Source: Chthoniobacterales bacterium (GTDB taxonomy: Bacteria; Verrucomicrobiota; Verrucomicrobiia; Chthoniobacterales; JACTMZ01). Taken from it: a DNA stretch of 64,000 nt. Below, in pieces: positions 39,490-48,561 of the stretch (position 1 is the stretch's first letter; every line of letters begins with the position of its first letter). Location: contig JAGYIO010000003.1 of NCBI GenBank assembly GCA_018402585.1, forward strand, positions 328,022 to 392,021, in the 5' to 3' direction. A model generated the notes under the pieces. The model made no database searches, was not told the DNA's origin, and saw nothing but the letters and a program-made list of their open reading frames with translations. Position numbers and translations under genes: made by a program.

Positions 39490-40041
39490 CTACCCTACCA
39501 TGCCCTCGGCCAGCTCATGCAATTCGTCGGACACCCTTTTACGTTCGGCCGCGTCCAAGCGGTCGATGAAAAGTATCCCATCCAAATGATCAACTTCATG
39601 CTGGAGCGCACGGGACAACAAGCCCTCGGCCTCAAATTCAATTTTGTTGCCTTCAAGATCAATTCCTCGGACCCGCACCACCGCCGGCCGCTCCACCTCG
39701 CCGTGCACCCCGGGGATACTCAAGCAGGCCTCGCTGCAGGACTGTCTCGGGCCGGTCAACTCAAGTTCCGGATTGAGCAGCACCATGGGCATGTGTTTCC
39801 GCACCGGCCGCGACTTTCCGCCGATGCGCAGGACGCTGGGACGCTTTTTCGCCTCGCTCGTGTCGATCACGACAATGCGACGCGCCACGCCGACCTGGTT
39901 GGCCGCCAACCCACATCCGTCATGCGCATACATGGTCTCCAGCATATCGTCGGCCAAACGGCGCAACGCATCGTCAATTCCGACAATCAGCTCGGCTTTG
40001 GCCCGCAAGACAGGGTGTCCCAATTTGGTGATCGCGAGCAT
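39490..40041 (-). CDS. def: Peptide deformylase
   Basis: The 183-residue enzyme has motif I GLAANQVG, motif II EACLSIPG (Ala where most have Gly) and motif III QHEVDHLDG with the metal-binding HExxH. It removes the N-formyl group from nascent proteins. The ATG at 40041 (MLAITKLGHPVLR) lies 4 bp after the exbD stop, so it is co-transcribed with the transport genes. Confidence 0.94.
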   Translation of the reverse strand: MLAITKLGHPVLRAKAELIVGIDDALRRLADDMLETMYAHDGCGLAANQVGVARRIVVIDTSEAKKRPSVLRIGGKSRPVRKHMPMVLLNPELELTGPRQSCSEACLSIPGVHGEVERPAVVRVRGIDLEGNKIEFEAEGLLSRALQHEVDHLDGILFIDRLDAAERKRVSDELHELAEGMVG

Positions 40042-40045
40042 AAGC

Positions 40046-40474
40046 TTAGGGTTTCCCCGTTTCCGGCGGGCGGGCAAAGGCCGGGAGATTGCGGATCCCC
40101 GCATCACGCAGCGCGTCGATGATCCGCACGATGACCCGAAAAGGAACGCCTTCGTCGGCCTGTAGCGCGATCCCGCGTGCCGGGTCCGCTTCGTTGGTCC
40201 GCCGCAGTTCCACGGCCAGCGTTTCCAGGGTCACCGGCTGACCGTCGAGTTGCAAAGTCTGCTCGTCTTGCACCTCGAGAAGAACCGGTTCTTCCTTCGT
40301 CTCGGTTGCCGCGGCAGATTTCGACTCGGGCAAGGCAATTTTTAACTGCGGCTGGGTTTTTTTGAAGGTCGTCGTGACGATGAAAAAAATGAGCAGGATG
40401 GCCAGGATGTCGATGAGCGAAACAATGACCAAGACCGGCGCCCGCCGCTTCCTTGTGTAAAAACCTGCACCCAC
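40046..40474 (-). CDS. exbD: ExbD/TolR-type energy-transducing membrane protein
   Basis: The 142-residue protein has one N-terminal transmembrane helix (VIVSLIDILAILLIFFIVTTTF) containing the conserved Asp (LIDILAILLIFF) that carries protons with ExbB. A periplasmic domain follows. It starts 6 bp after exbB. Confidence 0.88.
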   Translation of the reverse strand: MGAGFYTRKRRAPVLVIVSLIDILAILLIFFIVTTTFKKTQPQLKIALPESKSAAATETKEEPVLLEVQDEQTLQLDGQPVTLETLAVELRRTNEADPARGIALQADEGVPFRVIVRIIDALRDAGIRNLPAFARPPETGKP

Positions 40475-40480
40475 GGCCGT

Positions 40481-41113
40481 TTACCGATTTTCAGGGTAGC
40501 ACTTGGCCAACAAGTCGGCCACCACTCCCTCCATGCTCACGGCCATGGTTTCGATCTTGCGCTGGAAATAGTTGTGCGCGACAAGGCTCGGAGCAGCCAC
40601 CGCCAATCCGACAATCGTGGTGTTCAAAGCCTCGGCGATGCCGCGCGCCACCGCGATCGGGTCACCCACCCCGGCCCCGCCGCCGAGATTGGCAAAGACA
40701 CTGACCAATCCGGAAAGGGTTCCGAGCAGGCCGAGTAAAGGCGCCACACCGGTGGTCATTTCGAGCACGGCCATCCCGCTTTCCATCCGCACCACTTCAT
40801 GACGCGCCCTCACCTGCACCGCTTCGACATTTTCCTGCCGTGGCCAGTTGAGGTGCCGGAGACAGACCGAAATAATCCGCCCGAGCGGCGAGTTGCTGCG
40901 CTGCGCCATGTTGGTAACCCGCTGCAACGAATCGCCAGGTTGCAGACTGTCGACCGCCGCCTCCACCCCGGGCGGAATAATCAGGCTCCCCCTTAAAGCG
41001 AAGCCGCGGAGGAGGATGACCGTGCCGGCCACAATGGAAAGGAGCAGCAAAAGCAGCATGAAAAAGCCGCCGCGCACAAAGAAATCCAGCGCTCCCTGCA
41101 AGGCTTCGGTCAT
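40481..41113 (-). CDS. exbB: ExbB/TolQ/MotA-type proton channel protein
   Basis: The 210-residue protein has three transmembrane segments. The conserved block TTGVAPLLGLLGTLSGLVSVF and GIAEALNTTIVGLAVAAPSLVAHNYF are the TolQ/ExbB signature. It works with ExbD and the TonB-like protein encoded just upstream (1 bp gap). Confidence 0.92.
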   Translation of the reverse strand: MTEALQGALDFFVRGGFFMLLLLLLSIVAGTVILLRGFALRGSLIIPPGVEAAVDSLQPGDSLQRVTNMAQRSNSPLGRIISVCLRHLNWPRQENVEAVQVRARHEVVRMESGMAVLEMTTGVAPLLGLLGTLSGLVSVFANLGGGAGVGDPIAVARGIAEALNTTIVGLAVAAPSLVAHNYFQRKIETMAVSMEGVVADLLAKCYPENR

Positions 41114-41114
41114 T

Positions 41115-42089
41115 TCAATTGGTGATGATGCTGAAGGTGTAGTCCATTTCGATCTGCCCGCCTTTCAAAGTTTGGAGAATATCCGGCGGGATCGGCGGGA
41201 TCTCGGCGGAAAGAATAGACTCGACCGTGACGATTTCAAAACTTTCGTTCGAACTGTTCGTGATGATCCGCGGACGGCGGGCTTTGCCGTGGCGGTCGAT
41301 GATGAAGACGACCGACACGGTTCCGTAGCTGAAAAGGTCCAGACGCGAGCCGATATGATGATACCAACTCGACCCAATAGCGTCGCTGATCGCCTTCCGG
41401 TAGCGGCCCAGCGGGGTGGAGAGCGAGGCAACGGCAGACTTGCCACGATTGCTTACGCTCCCGCTTAGCCGGGTCGGTCGTGCCTGACGCTGGTAAGATG
41501 GCCTTGAGGGCGGCGGGGCGGGCGGAGGCGGACGCTCGAGCGGCTCCTCCTTTTTGGCCGGCTGCGCACTGGCCAAAAGTACGTCGGCCTCGACCGGTTC
41601 GGGTTTTTTTTCCTCCGGCTGGCTCTCTTGCGGTTGTTCGGGCTGCGGAGGTTGCGGCGGCGCCGGTTCCGATGGTGGCGTCTCGGGGGCGGGCGGTGCC
41701 TGGTCGACTTGGGCCAAGGCCAATTCCTGTTGCTCCAACTCGAGAAAATCCTCCTTCCGGCCATCCTGCGAAGGCAAGGGCTCCGCACCCGTGGCCGCCT
41801 CGGGCGAAGCGGCCGCCGTGTCGCGATCCGATTCAAAGAGAGCTTGGTCGGGAGGCCTTTCCGCCTCCGGCGCCGAGGTGTCGACAAACTGCGGCGTCGG
41901 CGGTTGCGGGAGGGGCTCAATGATGGTGATGGCGATTTCCTCCACCTGCTCGGGAGGTGGCTCCAGCCCGAGGATGGCGAACCAGGCGGCGGTGAGAATA
42001 ATCAGCAGGTGGGCCAGGAGGGATAAAAGCAATGCCCAGCCGGTGCGGCGCCGCCGCTTTCGCCTCTCCGTGGTGCGCCTTCCACTCAC
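41115..42089 (-). CDS. TonB-like periplasm-spanning protein
   Basis: The 324-residue product has a basic N-terminus (RRTTERRKRRRRTG), one transmembrane anchor (WALLLSLLAHLLIILTAAWFAIL), a long Pro/Glu/Gln-rich linker (residues about 45–220) and a C-terminal TonB-like fold (YRKAISDAIGSSWYHHIG … GTVSVVFIIDRHGKARRPRI). With ExbB and ExbD it should energise outer-membrane transport. The GTG at 42089 overlaps the TGA of the upstream glycosylase gene (GTGA), which decides the start over a long implausible extension. Confidence 0.82.
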   Translation of the reverse strand: MSGRRTTERRKRRRRTGWALLLSLLAHLLIILTAAWFAILGLEPPPEQVEEIAITIIEPLPQPPTPQFVDTSAPEAERPPDQALFESDRDTAAASPEAATGAEPLPSQDGRKEDFLELEQQELALAQVDQAPPAPETPPSEPAPPQPPQPEQPQESQPEEKKPEPVEADVLLASAQPAKKEEPLERPPPPAPPPSRPSYQRQARPTRLSGSVSNRGKSAVASLSTPLGRYRKAISDAIGSSWYHHIGSRLDLFSYGTVSVVFIIDRHGKARRPRIITNSSNESFEIVTVESILSAEIPPIPPDILQTLKGGQIEMDYTFSIITN

Positions 42090-42901
42090 CCGCGCGCCCT
42101 CCGAGCGGTCATGCGTGCATGATGAAAGAGGTATTGTTGCGCATAGCCGGCATGCGGACCGAACCGCGAGGCTAACCTCCGCTCCAAAGCGAGCGGCGTC
42201 GACTTCTGGCCTCCGCGCCAGTAGCTCCGGCGCATGATGCGGGCAATCCAGGTATCGACCGGAAAGGCCGAGAGGCGGCCGAAACCAAAAAGCAGGGCGC
42301 AATTGGCCACCTTGCGCCCCACCCCGGGCAAGGTGCACAACGCTTCGCGCAAGTCGTCGTCATCGAGAACCTCCCACCCAACCAAGTCGGCCTCGCCCGA
42401 AGCCACGCGTTGCGCAGTGGCCTGCAAATTTTTCGCACGATAGCCCAAGCCGCAGGCCCGCAATTCGTTCTCGGACGCTCCGGCCAGCCGTGCCGGCTCC
42501 GGGTAGGCCCGCCACCCGGATCCCGGCACGGCGCGCCCGAACAGTTCGCGCAAAGCGAAGGACATTTGCCGGATATGAACGACCTGCTTCATCGATGAGG
42601 TAATAAAAGTGGCCAAGCATTCCCAGGCCGGCTGCCGGAGTATCCGCAGCCCCCGGCAAAAGTCCAAGGCTGCAAGCATCGTCTCGTCCTGCGGAAAACC
42701 GGCATAAACCTCCGCCAAGTCGTGGTCCATGGCGAAATACCGCGCCACCCGCGTGGCGTTCCCGCGGACCACTTCAAGTTGTCCTCGCTCCACGCGCAGC
42801 ACGGTCAATTCCTTCCCGATCAAGCCCTCCCAAAGCCCCACCTCCTTCTCGGTCCAATGAAAGACCTGCCCGCATTCCAGCGTGGCCCGGAGATTGATCA
42901 T
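42086..42901 (-). CDS. 8-oxoguanine DNA glycosylase/AP lyase (OGG1-like)
   Basis: The 271-residue protein has the OGG1 N-terminal segment RATLECGQVFHW and the helix-hairpin-helix LPGVGRKVANCALLFGFG with the catalytic Lys. It is followed by AFPVDTWI with the catalytic Asp. It removes 8-oxoG from DNA. An OGG1-type rather than MutM-type enzyme is less common in bacteria. No iron-sulfur Cys cluster is present, unlike MutY. Confidence 0.88.
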   Translation of the reverse strand: MINLRATLECGQVFHWTEKEVGLWEGLIGKELTVLRVERGQLEVVRGNATRVARYFAMDHDLAEVYAGFPQDETMLAALDFCRGLRILRQPAWECLATFITSSMKQVVHIRQMSFALRELFGRAVPGSGWRAYPEPARLAGASENELRACGLGYRAKNLQATAQRVASGEADLVGWEVLDDDDLREALCTLPGVGRKVANCALLFGFGRLSAFPVDTWIARIMRRSYWRGGQKSTPLALERRLASRFGPHAGYAQQYLFHHARMTARRARG

Positions 42902-42962
42902 CGCCCCGGGCCGTGGCCTTTCCGGCTGAACTCTGAAGACGGCATCACGGAAAACTCTCCCC

Positions 42963-43436
42963 TCACATCAACCTCACCGGGATGAAAAATTGCAGGGTTC
43001 CGCTCCCCGCGGCCAAACCTCCCGGGGTTTCGATGCCGATCAACAGAGCTTTGCGCACCCTCAAGGCAGGCCCACTTGGCAGGCCGAGCAAAGCCGCGGC
43101 CAGACCAGCGAGATCCGGTTGGTGGCCCACAAGCAGGACGGAGGGAAACTTCGCGTAAGCCTTCAGCTCATCCAGCGCGGCCCACGGATCCATCCCGCAC
43201 CTCGCCCAAGGCACTTCGACCAGTTCGGACTCAGGCAAACCTTTCGCGACAAACTTCGCGGTCTGCAAGGCGCGTGTGACCGGACTCGTTAAAATGACCG
43301 CCGGCTCGATCCCTTGCCGCTGGCAAAATTTCCCGACCCGCAGAGCCTGCTCGCCGCCCTTCGGGGTCAGCCGGCGCGCTTCATCACTCGCGGCGAGCAT
43401 CTCGGCTTCCGCGTGCCGGAGCAGATAAAGCAACAT
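42963..43436 (-). CDS. SixA-like histidine phosphatase
   Basis: The 157-residue protein starts MLLYLLRHAEAEM, with the catalytic His of the RHG/RHE phosphatase superfamily. It has TSPVTRALQTAK (phosphate-binding Arg) and LLVGHQPDLAGLAA (second catalytic His). SixA proteins dephosphorylate phosphohistidine, for example of phosphotransfer proteins. It lies 3 bp downstream of fabG. Confidence 0.85.
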   Translation of the reverse strand: MLLYLLRHAEAEMLAASDEARRLTPKGGEQALRVGKFCQRQGIEPAVILTSPVTRALQTAKFVAKGLPESELVEVPWARCGMDPWAALDELKAYAKFPSVLLVGHQPDLAGLAAALLGLPSGPALRVRKALLIGIETPGGLAAGSGTLQFFIPVRLM

Positions 43437-43439
43437 GGC

Positions 43440-44189
43440 CTACATTACCATTCCGCCATCCACGACCAGCGTCTGGCCGGTCACGTAGCCCGCCTCGGCC
43501 CCGGCAAGGAAAGCCACCGCCGCGGCGATGTCCTCCGGCAGGCCGAAGCGCCCCAGCGGGATGCGCTCGACCACCGCGGTGCGGATCTTTTCGGGCAGGA
43601 CGTTGGTCATGTCCGTCTCGATAAAGCCCGGGGCCACGGCGTTGACCGTGATTCCGCGACCGGACAACTCCCGGGCGATTGTTTTGGTCAGGCCGATGAG
43701 CCCCGCCTTGCTCGCCGCGTAGTTGGCCTGGCCCGCGTTGCCCATCAGGCCGCTGACCGAGCTGATATTGATGATCCGCCCGCTGCGCTGCTTGACCATC
43801 GGGCGCTGCACCGCGCGGATAAAGTTGAAGGCGCCCTTTAGATTGGTGTCCATCACCACGTCCCAGTCGTCACTGCTCATCCGCATGCTCAGTCCGTCGC
43901 GCGTCACCCCCGCATTGTTGACCAAGATGTCGACCTTTCCGAAATCCCGGAAGATCACGTCAGCCAATTCCTGCACTGCCGAGAAATCCGCCACATCCAC
44001 CGCATAGGCTTTGGCCGCACCTGGATGCGCCGTATTGATCGCTTCCGCCGTCTTGCCCGCATTGGCCTCGGTCCGGCTGATCACCGCCACTTGCGCGCCC
44101 TCGTCCGCCAACTTCTTGGCAATGGCCTCGCCGATCCCGCGACCCGCCCCGGTCACCACGGCCACCTGCCCGTCAAAACGTTTGCTCAT
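43440..44189 (-). CDS. fabG: 3-oxoacyl-[acyl-carrier-protein] reductase
   Basis: The 249-residue short-chain dehydrogenase has the NADPH motif TGAGRGIG, NNAG, catalytic Ser in ISSVSGLMG and YAASK (Tyr, Lys). VAPGFIETDMT is typical of FabG. It reduces beta-ketoacyl-ACP in fatty-acid synthesis, though general SDR activity cannot be excluded without neighbouring fab genes. The ATG at 44189 gives MSKRFDGQVAVVTGAG. Confidence 0.87.
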   Translation of the reverse strand: MSKRFDGQVAVVTGAGRGIGEAIAKKLADEGAQVAVISRTEANAGKTAEAINTAHPGAAKAYAVDVADFSAVQELADVIFRDFGKVDILVNNAGVTRDGLSMRMSSDDWDVVMDTNLKGAFNFIRAVQRPMVKQRSGRIINISSVSGLMGNAGQANYAASKAGLIGLTKTIARELSGRGITVNAVAPGFIETDMTNVLPEKIRTAVVERIPLGRFGLPEDIAAAVAFLAGAEAGYVTGQTLVVDGGMVM

Positions 44190-44363
44190 AACCGGCAATA
44201 AAACACCATCCGCCCCCAACCGAGCAAACCCTAACCGTCCTGCGGAGTGCCCGGGCTGCCGTGTCCGATCTTCCGCAAATCCGTTGCTTCCGCCCGCCCG
44301 CTGCGAAAGACTCCGCTAACCCTTTGCGTCACTCATCGCACACTGAACACTGAAAACTTAAGC

Positions 44364-45650
44364 ATGACCAAACCCTTCAGCCTTTTCCTCGCCCTGCGCT
44401 ACCTTCGCCCAAAGCGCACCTTCCTCAGCCTGATCACGGTTATTTCGATCCTCGGAGTCACCATCGGCATCATGGTGCTCATCCTGGTTATTTCGGTCAT
44501 GACCGGCTTCGAACAGGAACTGCGGCGCAAAGTCCTCGGCTTCGACGCGCACCTCGTGGCCGGTGGTGAATCGGTCATTTTTGACTGGCCGGCCCAAGCT
44601 GCGCAGATCCGCGCGGTCGAAGGGGTCACCGGCGTGGCCCCTTTTGTCCAGGGCCCCGTGCTGGCTGAATTCATGGGCCGCCGGCTCGCCCCGAAAATTC
44701 GCGCCATTGACTCCGAGGTCGAACGTGAGGTCACCGCACTGCAGGACTTCATGGTCGCCGGGGAGCTGAAACTCGAGGGTAATGAAACCGTCCTGGGATC
44801 CGCTCTGGCCGGCATTCTCGGTCTGGGCGTAGGCGACACCCTCACCATTTATTCGCCGGGCAATTTGAACGAGATCATCGACGGGATCAACGCGATGGAA
44901 CAAGGCGGGGACAAAGCCAAAACAGCGGGCGAACTGCGCGAAATGATTCTTCCGCTCGAACTCACCGTGAGCGGTATCTTTTCCTCCGGACGTTACCTCT
45001 ACGACTCCGAATTCCTCCTCGTGCCCCTGCACATTGGCCAGGAACTTTACGGGCTGGGCGACGGAGTGCACGGGCTCACCATCAAAACTGTCCACCCCTA
45101 CGAAGCCGCCGCCGTCCGGGCCCGCATGGAAGGTCGCATCGATCCGGCTTTGGGCGTCTCAACCTGGATGGATATGAATCGCGAACTTTTCGAAGCCATC
45201 CACATGGAGCGCAATGTTATGTTTTTCATCCTGCTCTTCATCGTGATCGTCGCCGCCTTCGGGATCATGAACACCCTCATCACGGTCACGGTGCAGAAAA
45301 CGCGGGAGATCGGCATTCTCAAGGCCTTGGGTGCCCGCACCGGCCAAATCATCAGCGTCTTTGTCGGGCAAGGCATCGTGGTCGGGCTTTTTGGCACCGC
45401 CATCGGTCTCGGTCTCGGCATCTGGCTGGTCCAATACCGCAACCAAATCAGCCAGTGGCTCTCCGGCGTGCTCGGCATCGAAATCTTCCCCCAATCCATT
45501 TACCAATTCGCCGAAATTCCCGCCGAGATCGTTCCCTCCGACATCGCCATCATCTGCGCCAGTGCCTTTGCCATCTGCACCGTGGCCGCCGTCATCCCCG
45601 CCTGGTTCGCCGCCCGGATGGACCCGGTCAAGGCCCTCCGTTACGAGTAG
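44364..45650 (+). CDS. LolC/LolE-type lipoprotein-release ABC permease
   Basis: The 428-residue protein begins FLALRYLRPKRTFLSLITVISILGVTIGIMVLILVISVMTGFEQELR, the LolC/E N-terminal helix and motif. It has a large periplasmic MacB-like domain and three C-terminal helices with TREIGILKALGART. Lol permeases extract lipoproteins from the inner membrane. No lolD ATPase gene is adjacent. The start ATG is 3 bp after a 'cactgaacactgaaaactt' repeat. Confidence 0.88.
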   Translation: MTKPFSLFLALRYLRPKRTFLSLITVISILGVTIGIMVLILVISVMTGFEQELRRKVLGFDAHLVAGGESVIFDWPAQAAQIRAVEGVTGVAPFVQGPVLAEFMGRRLAPKIRAIDSEVEREVTALQDFMVAGELKLEGNETVLGSALAGILGLGVGDTLTIYSPGNLNEIIDGINAMEQGGDKAKTAGELREMILPLELTVSGIFSSGRYLYDSEFLLVPLHIGQELYGLGDGVHGLTIKTVHPYEAAAVRARMEGRIDPALGVSTWMDMNRELFEAIHMERNVMFFILLFIVIVAAFGIMNTLITVTVQKTREIGILKALGARTGQIISVFVGQGIVVGLFGTAIGLGLGIWLVQYRNQISQWLSGVLGIEIFPQSIYQFAEIPAEIVPSDIAIICASAFAICTVAAVIPAWFAARMDPVKALRYE

Positions 45651-45692
45651 TGCGCTGCAGGCGGCGGGTCCGGAAACCTCGCCCTACCGGGT

Positions 45693-46238
45693 TTACCCCA
45701 GGAAAAAAAAACCCGCCGCCCCGCCGGCCAGAATGGTCAAGGCCGGATTGATTCGGGTTAGCGTCAAGATGATGGCCACGGCCGCACCGATCCCGAGGGT
45801 GAGCAGATTAAAATCCCAGTCTTTGGCCGGATTATAGCTCGCGGTTTTACCCAGTGCGTAACAACCGGCGAGCATCAGCCCGATGACGATAGGCGCCATT
45901 CCGCGCTGCACCGCATCGCGCCATGGCGAACCTTCGGCCGCGTCCCAGACCTTGCTCACAAAGTAGCAGAGCAAGCAGGCGGGAAAGAAGAAAGCGACCA
46001 GCACCGCGAGCAAGCCGGCCAGCCCGGAGACCTCGTAACCGATGAGCGCCACACAGGTCATGTTCGGCCCCGGAGCCAGTTGGCCGAGGCTGTAGATCTC
46101 GGTGAACTGCGTGTCGGTCACCCAATGACGTCTCTCCACCGTGACGTGTTCCATTTCCGGCAGAACCGCGGTGCCTCCCCCGACCGCGAGCAGCGAAAGC
46201 AGGGCAAAGACATTGATCAGCTCGACAATCTTGCTCAT
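45693..46238 (-). CDS. Chromate transporter half-protein 2
   Basis: This 181-residue CHR-family half has FALLSLLAVGGGTAVLPEM, YSLGQLAPGPNMTCVALIGY and hydrophobic helices to the C-terminus. It overlaps the upstream half by 4 bp (ATGA). Two-gene short-chain CHR pairs work as heterodimers; chromate or sulfate are known substrates of the family, not demonstrated here. Confidence 0.88.
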   Translation of the reverse strand: MSKIVELINVFALLSLLAVGGGTAVLPEMEHVTVERRHWVTDTQFTEIYSLGQLAPGPNMTCVALIGYEVSGLAGLLAVLVAFFFPACLLCYFVSKVWDAAEGSPWRDAVQRGMAPIVIGLMLAGCYALGKTASYNPAKDWDFNLLTLGIGAAVAIILTLTRINPALTILAGGAAGFFFLG

Positions 46239-46795
46239 GCCGGTTCCTTTTCCGTGCGGGGACGGTGCATCCAGATGGCCAGCGGCGCGACCACCACCAA
46301 AGTGACGAGCAAGGAGACATGAAAAATCCCGACCAGCACAAAGACAACCACGACGAAGATGAGGTCCTGCGGACGGATCAATTGTTTCCACCCGATTTTC
46401 AGCGTCACCTGCAAAAGCAATCCCACCGCCGCCGCCGCCACGCCGGTCAGTACCACGGCAACCTTGGGATCATGGCGCAAAGCCACGTAGGCAAAGCCAA
46501 GTCCGGTGACAATCACCGCCCCGGGCAGGATCATGCCGAGGGTTGCCGCCAGCGCGCCCGCCGCCCCGCGCAACCTGCGACCGACAATCACGCTCATGTT
46601 CGTGGAGTTCAGACCGGGCAAGGTTTGCGAAATTTCCAGCGCCGCCATGAAGCCGTCCTCATCGAGCCACTTCTCTTTGTCAACCAGTGCCCGGCGCAAG
46701 TAGGCAACAATGCCGCCGCCGAAGCTGGTCACCCCGATCAGGGCAAAAACACTGAACAATTTGCCCAGTGAAACCCGCGGTGCGGCCTCACTCAT
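46235..46795 (-). CDS. Chromate transporter half-protein 1
   Basis: This 186-residue half has SVFALIGVTSFGGGIVAYL and LEISQTLPGLNSTNMSVIVG, the CHR signatures. ATG at 46795 overlaps the end of the upstream gene by 8 bp; a much longer open frame upstream is the other gene's shadow. Confidence 0.88.
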   Translation of the reverse strand: MSEAAPRVSLGKLFSVFALIGVTSFGGGIVAYLRRALVDKEKWLDEDGFMAALEISQTLPGLNSTNMSVIVGRRLRGAAGALAATLGMILPGAVIVTGLGFAYVALRHDPKVAVVLTGVAAAAVGLLLQVTLKIGWKQLIRPQDLIFVVVVFVLVGIFHVSLLVTLVVVAPLAIWMHRPRTEKEPA

Positions 46796-47690
46796 GGTTG
46801 ACCACCGGCTTGTTCCCCAGTCCGTAAACCAAGGCCGTCTTGGTCGTCCCGAGCAGAACCCAATCCTCCGCCGTCTTCTGCAACTCTTGGTGGAAGGCCG
46901 CCGCTTTTTCCAGAGTGCCCTCCAGCACGGCGTCCGACTTGTTGAATTTGCACTGGAAGGCGAATTCCCCGCAGACCGGCGTCTCCAGCTTGCGACTCCG
47001 CCAGACCGCGATCGTCGTCTTCCCGACGTAGTGATGACCGAAATGCGCCAGGCCGACATTGACCTGCACCTCCTCGACCGCCATGTCGTTGACCAGTTCG
47101 ATCCGCGCGTCCCCTTTCTCCTCGATGGAGCGGAAAGCGGGGAAAGCATGCGTGATATTTTTCAGCGCGAAATTCATCGCCTCCCGTGGCAAAGCAAGGA
47201 CTGAATTGTGCGAATAAATCGAGCGAATGGCGCCCAGACGGTCCGGGCAGGGCAGAATTTCCTCTTTGAACTTGATCCGCGTCTCTCCGGCCAAGGCCGG
47301 CCGCACATCGACCGCCGCAGCCTTGGCAAAATCCGGATGCCGGAACTTCATGGTCAGCTCCGGTGTCCCCACCGGCCAACCTTCCTTGTAAAGGGTGCGC
47401 AACCGCACAATGAAGTGATTGTTGTAAAGGTCGAAGGCCGGCGTATCGAAGAAGAGCACCTCGCGCACTTGGTTGACAAAAGCATCCCCCGACTCCTCCA
47501 ACTTCACATCGAACTGCTTGGCCACCCGCTTGACCACCTGCCAGAAATCTTGGAAAGCCTGCGGCGTGGTGAACCGCTCCGGGTGGAGGAGAATCTTATA
47601 CTCCCGGTAGTGCAGGTCATCGTGCGGGCTGTTCGAAGGATCTTCGGCGAATTCGGGCACCCCTGTCACTAAACCACTGCACCCGGCCAA
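46788..47690 (-). CDS. Uncharacterised CYTH-like protein upstream of the chromate transporter
   Basis: The 300-residue protein has charged beta-strand segments such as YREYKILLHPERF, LFFDTPAFDLYNNHFIVRLRTLYKEG and PELTMKFRHPD. The alternation of basic and acidic residues on strands resembles CYTH/triphosphate-tunnel proteins, but I would not assign activity. The TTG at 47690 is chosen because GGGAGGTG lies about six bases upstream. It is coupled to the chromate transporter by overlap. Confidence 0.62.
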   Translation of the reverse strand: MAGCSGLVTGVPEFAEDPSNSPHDDLHYREYKILLHPERFTTPQAFQDFWQVVKRVAKQFDVKLEESGDAFVNQVREVLFFDTPAFDLYNNHFIVRLRTLYKEGWPVGTPELTMKFRHPDFAKAAAVDVRPALAGETRIKFKEEILPCPDRLGAIRSIYSHNSVLALPREAMNFALKNITHAFPAFRSIEEKGDARIELVNDMAVEEVQVNVGLAHFGHHYVGKTTIAVWRSRKLETPVCGEFAFQCKFNKSDAVLEGTLEKAAAFHQELQKTAEDWVLLGTTKTALVYGLGNKPVVNHE

Positions 47691-47734
47691 AATCCACCTC
47701 CCTTATCGCCTCCTCTGCGGCCCATCCCCTTTCC

Positions 47735-48145
47735 TCACCAACCGGACAACTCGTCAGCCGGACGCACAATTTCCAAACCCGGAATGTGCTCGAAATGACG
47801 ATCATCGGTCAGCACCGCCGCCCCGCCCGCTGAGGCGCAAGCCGCGATCAAGCAATCCTGCGACGGTAGCGTGATGCCGCGCCGATCGAGCGACCACGCC
47901 AACTCTGCCGCCCGCGCCCACGTGGGATGACCCGTGGGGATCATGATCAGCAGATCGAAGAAGGCACGCAGGTGCCGCCGGATGCGTTCGACCCGAAGCC
48001 CGCGCTCGACTTCCAAGCGCACCATCCCGCACGTGGCCACATCGGTCGATCCCGCCCACGCGCCGAGCACGGCGACGGGATCGAGCCCCCGCCGCAGCAG
48101 CCCGATGTAGACATTGCTATCGACCAGAACGCTTCCGCTTTCCAT
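47735..48145 (-). CDS. vapC: VapC-type PIN-domain ribonuclease toxin
   Basis: The 136-residue PIN protein has the N-terminal acidic residue in VLVDSNVYIGLL, the middle Glu in VRLEVERGL and the C-terminal LPSQDCLIAACA…VLTDDRHFEHIPGL cluster. It is a predicted tRNA or rRNA endonuclease neutralised by VapB. The start overlaps vapB by 29 bp. Confidence 0.88.
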   Translation of the reverse strand: MESGSVLVDSNVYIGLLRRGLDPVAVLGAWAGSTDVATCGMVRLEVERGLRVERIRRHLRAFFDLLIMIPTGHPTWARAAELAWSLDRRGITLPSQDCLIAACASAGGAAVLTDDRHFEHIPGLEIVRPADELSGW

Positions 48146-48395
48146 GGACCCTCCGCGCCTTGTAAGCCGCCTTCGGCTCCGCGGCCCTCAAAGCCGCCAC
48201 ATCGTAGGAAGGCTCAACCGCAGCCCGCAACTCGGCTGGAGAAAACGGACTCGCTACCGCCACCGTGGCCCGGAACCCGGCCTTCCGCGCCATCTCCCGC
48301 AGCGCCAGATCAACAGCCTCGGTTTTGCTTTCGCAACCGTGCGCCGCCATGACTCTCGCCAAAAGCGCCTCATCGATGTGCATCGTCATCTTCAT
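48117..48395 (-). CDS. vapB: VapB-type antitoxin
   Basis: The 92-residue protein starts MKMTMHIDEALLARVMAAHGCESKTEAVDLALREMAR, the DNA-binding ribbon-helix-helix region of DUF2191/VapB antitoxins. The C-terminal half is Ala/Arg-rich and should wrap the toxin. The ATG at 48395 lies at the edge of an inverted-repeat operator. A longer upstream open frame is discounted. Confidence 0.83.
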   Translation of the reverse strand: MKMTMHIDEALLARVMAAHGCESKTEAVDLALREMARKAGFRATVAVASPFSPAELRAAVEPSYDVAALRAAEPKAAYKARRVHGKRKRSGR

Positions 48396-48413
48396 GCCAT
48401 ACTCGGTATGGCA
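48395..48413. promoter_or_regulatory. vapBC operator-like inverted repeat
   Basis: The perfect repeat tgccatac–tcg–gtatggca touches the vapB start codon. RHH antitoxins bind such palindromes to repress their own operon. Confidence 0.6.
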
Positions 48414-48561
48414 TTGTCCCCACCCCCGCAAGTTTTTTCTCAAAAAAAGATTCCCCCGCTCTCGCCGCCCCCCTCTCAAATACGAAATTTTGAATCGCCC
48501 AATCCGCGCCGATCTCAAATCTGAAATTTCAAATCTCCCGTCCCCGCCCCATACTTCTCCC

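Noticed and set aside
42086..42901. MutY or endonuclease III
   Set aside because: The four-Cys iron-sulfur motif at the C-terminus is missing, and the N-terminal RATLECGQVFHW segment is of OGG1 type.
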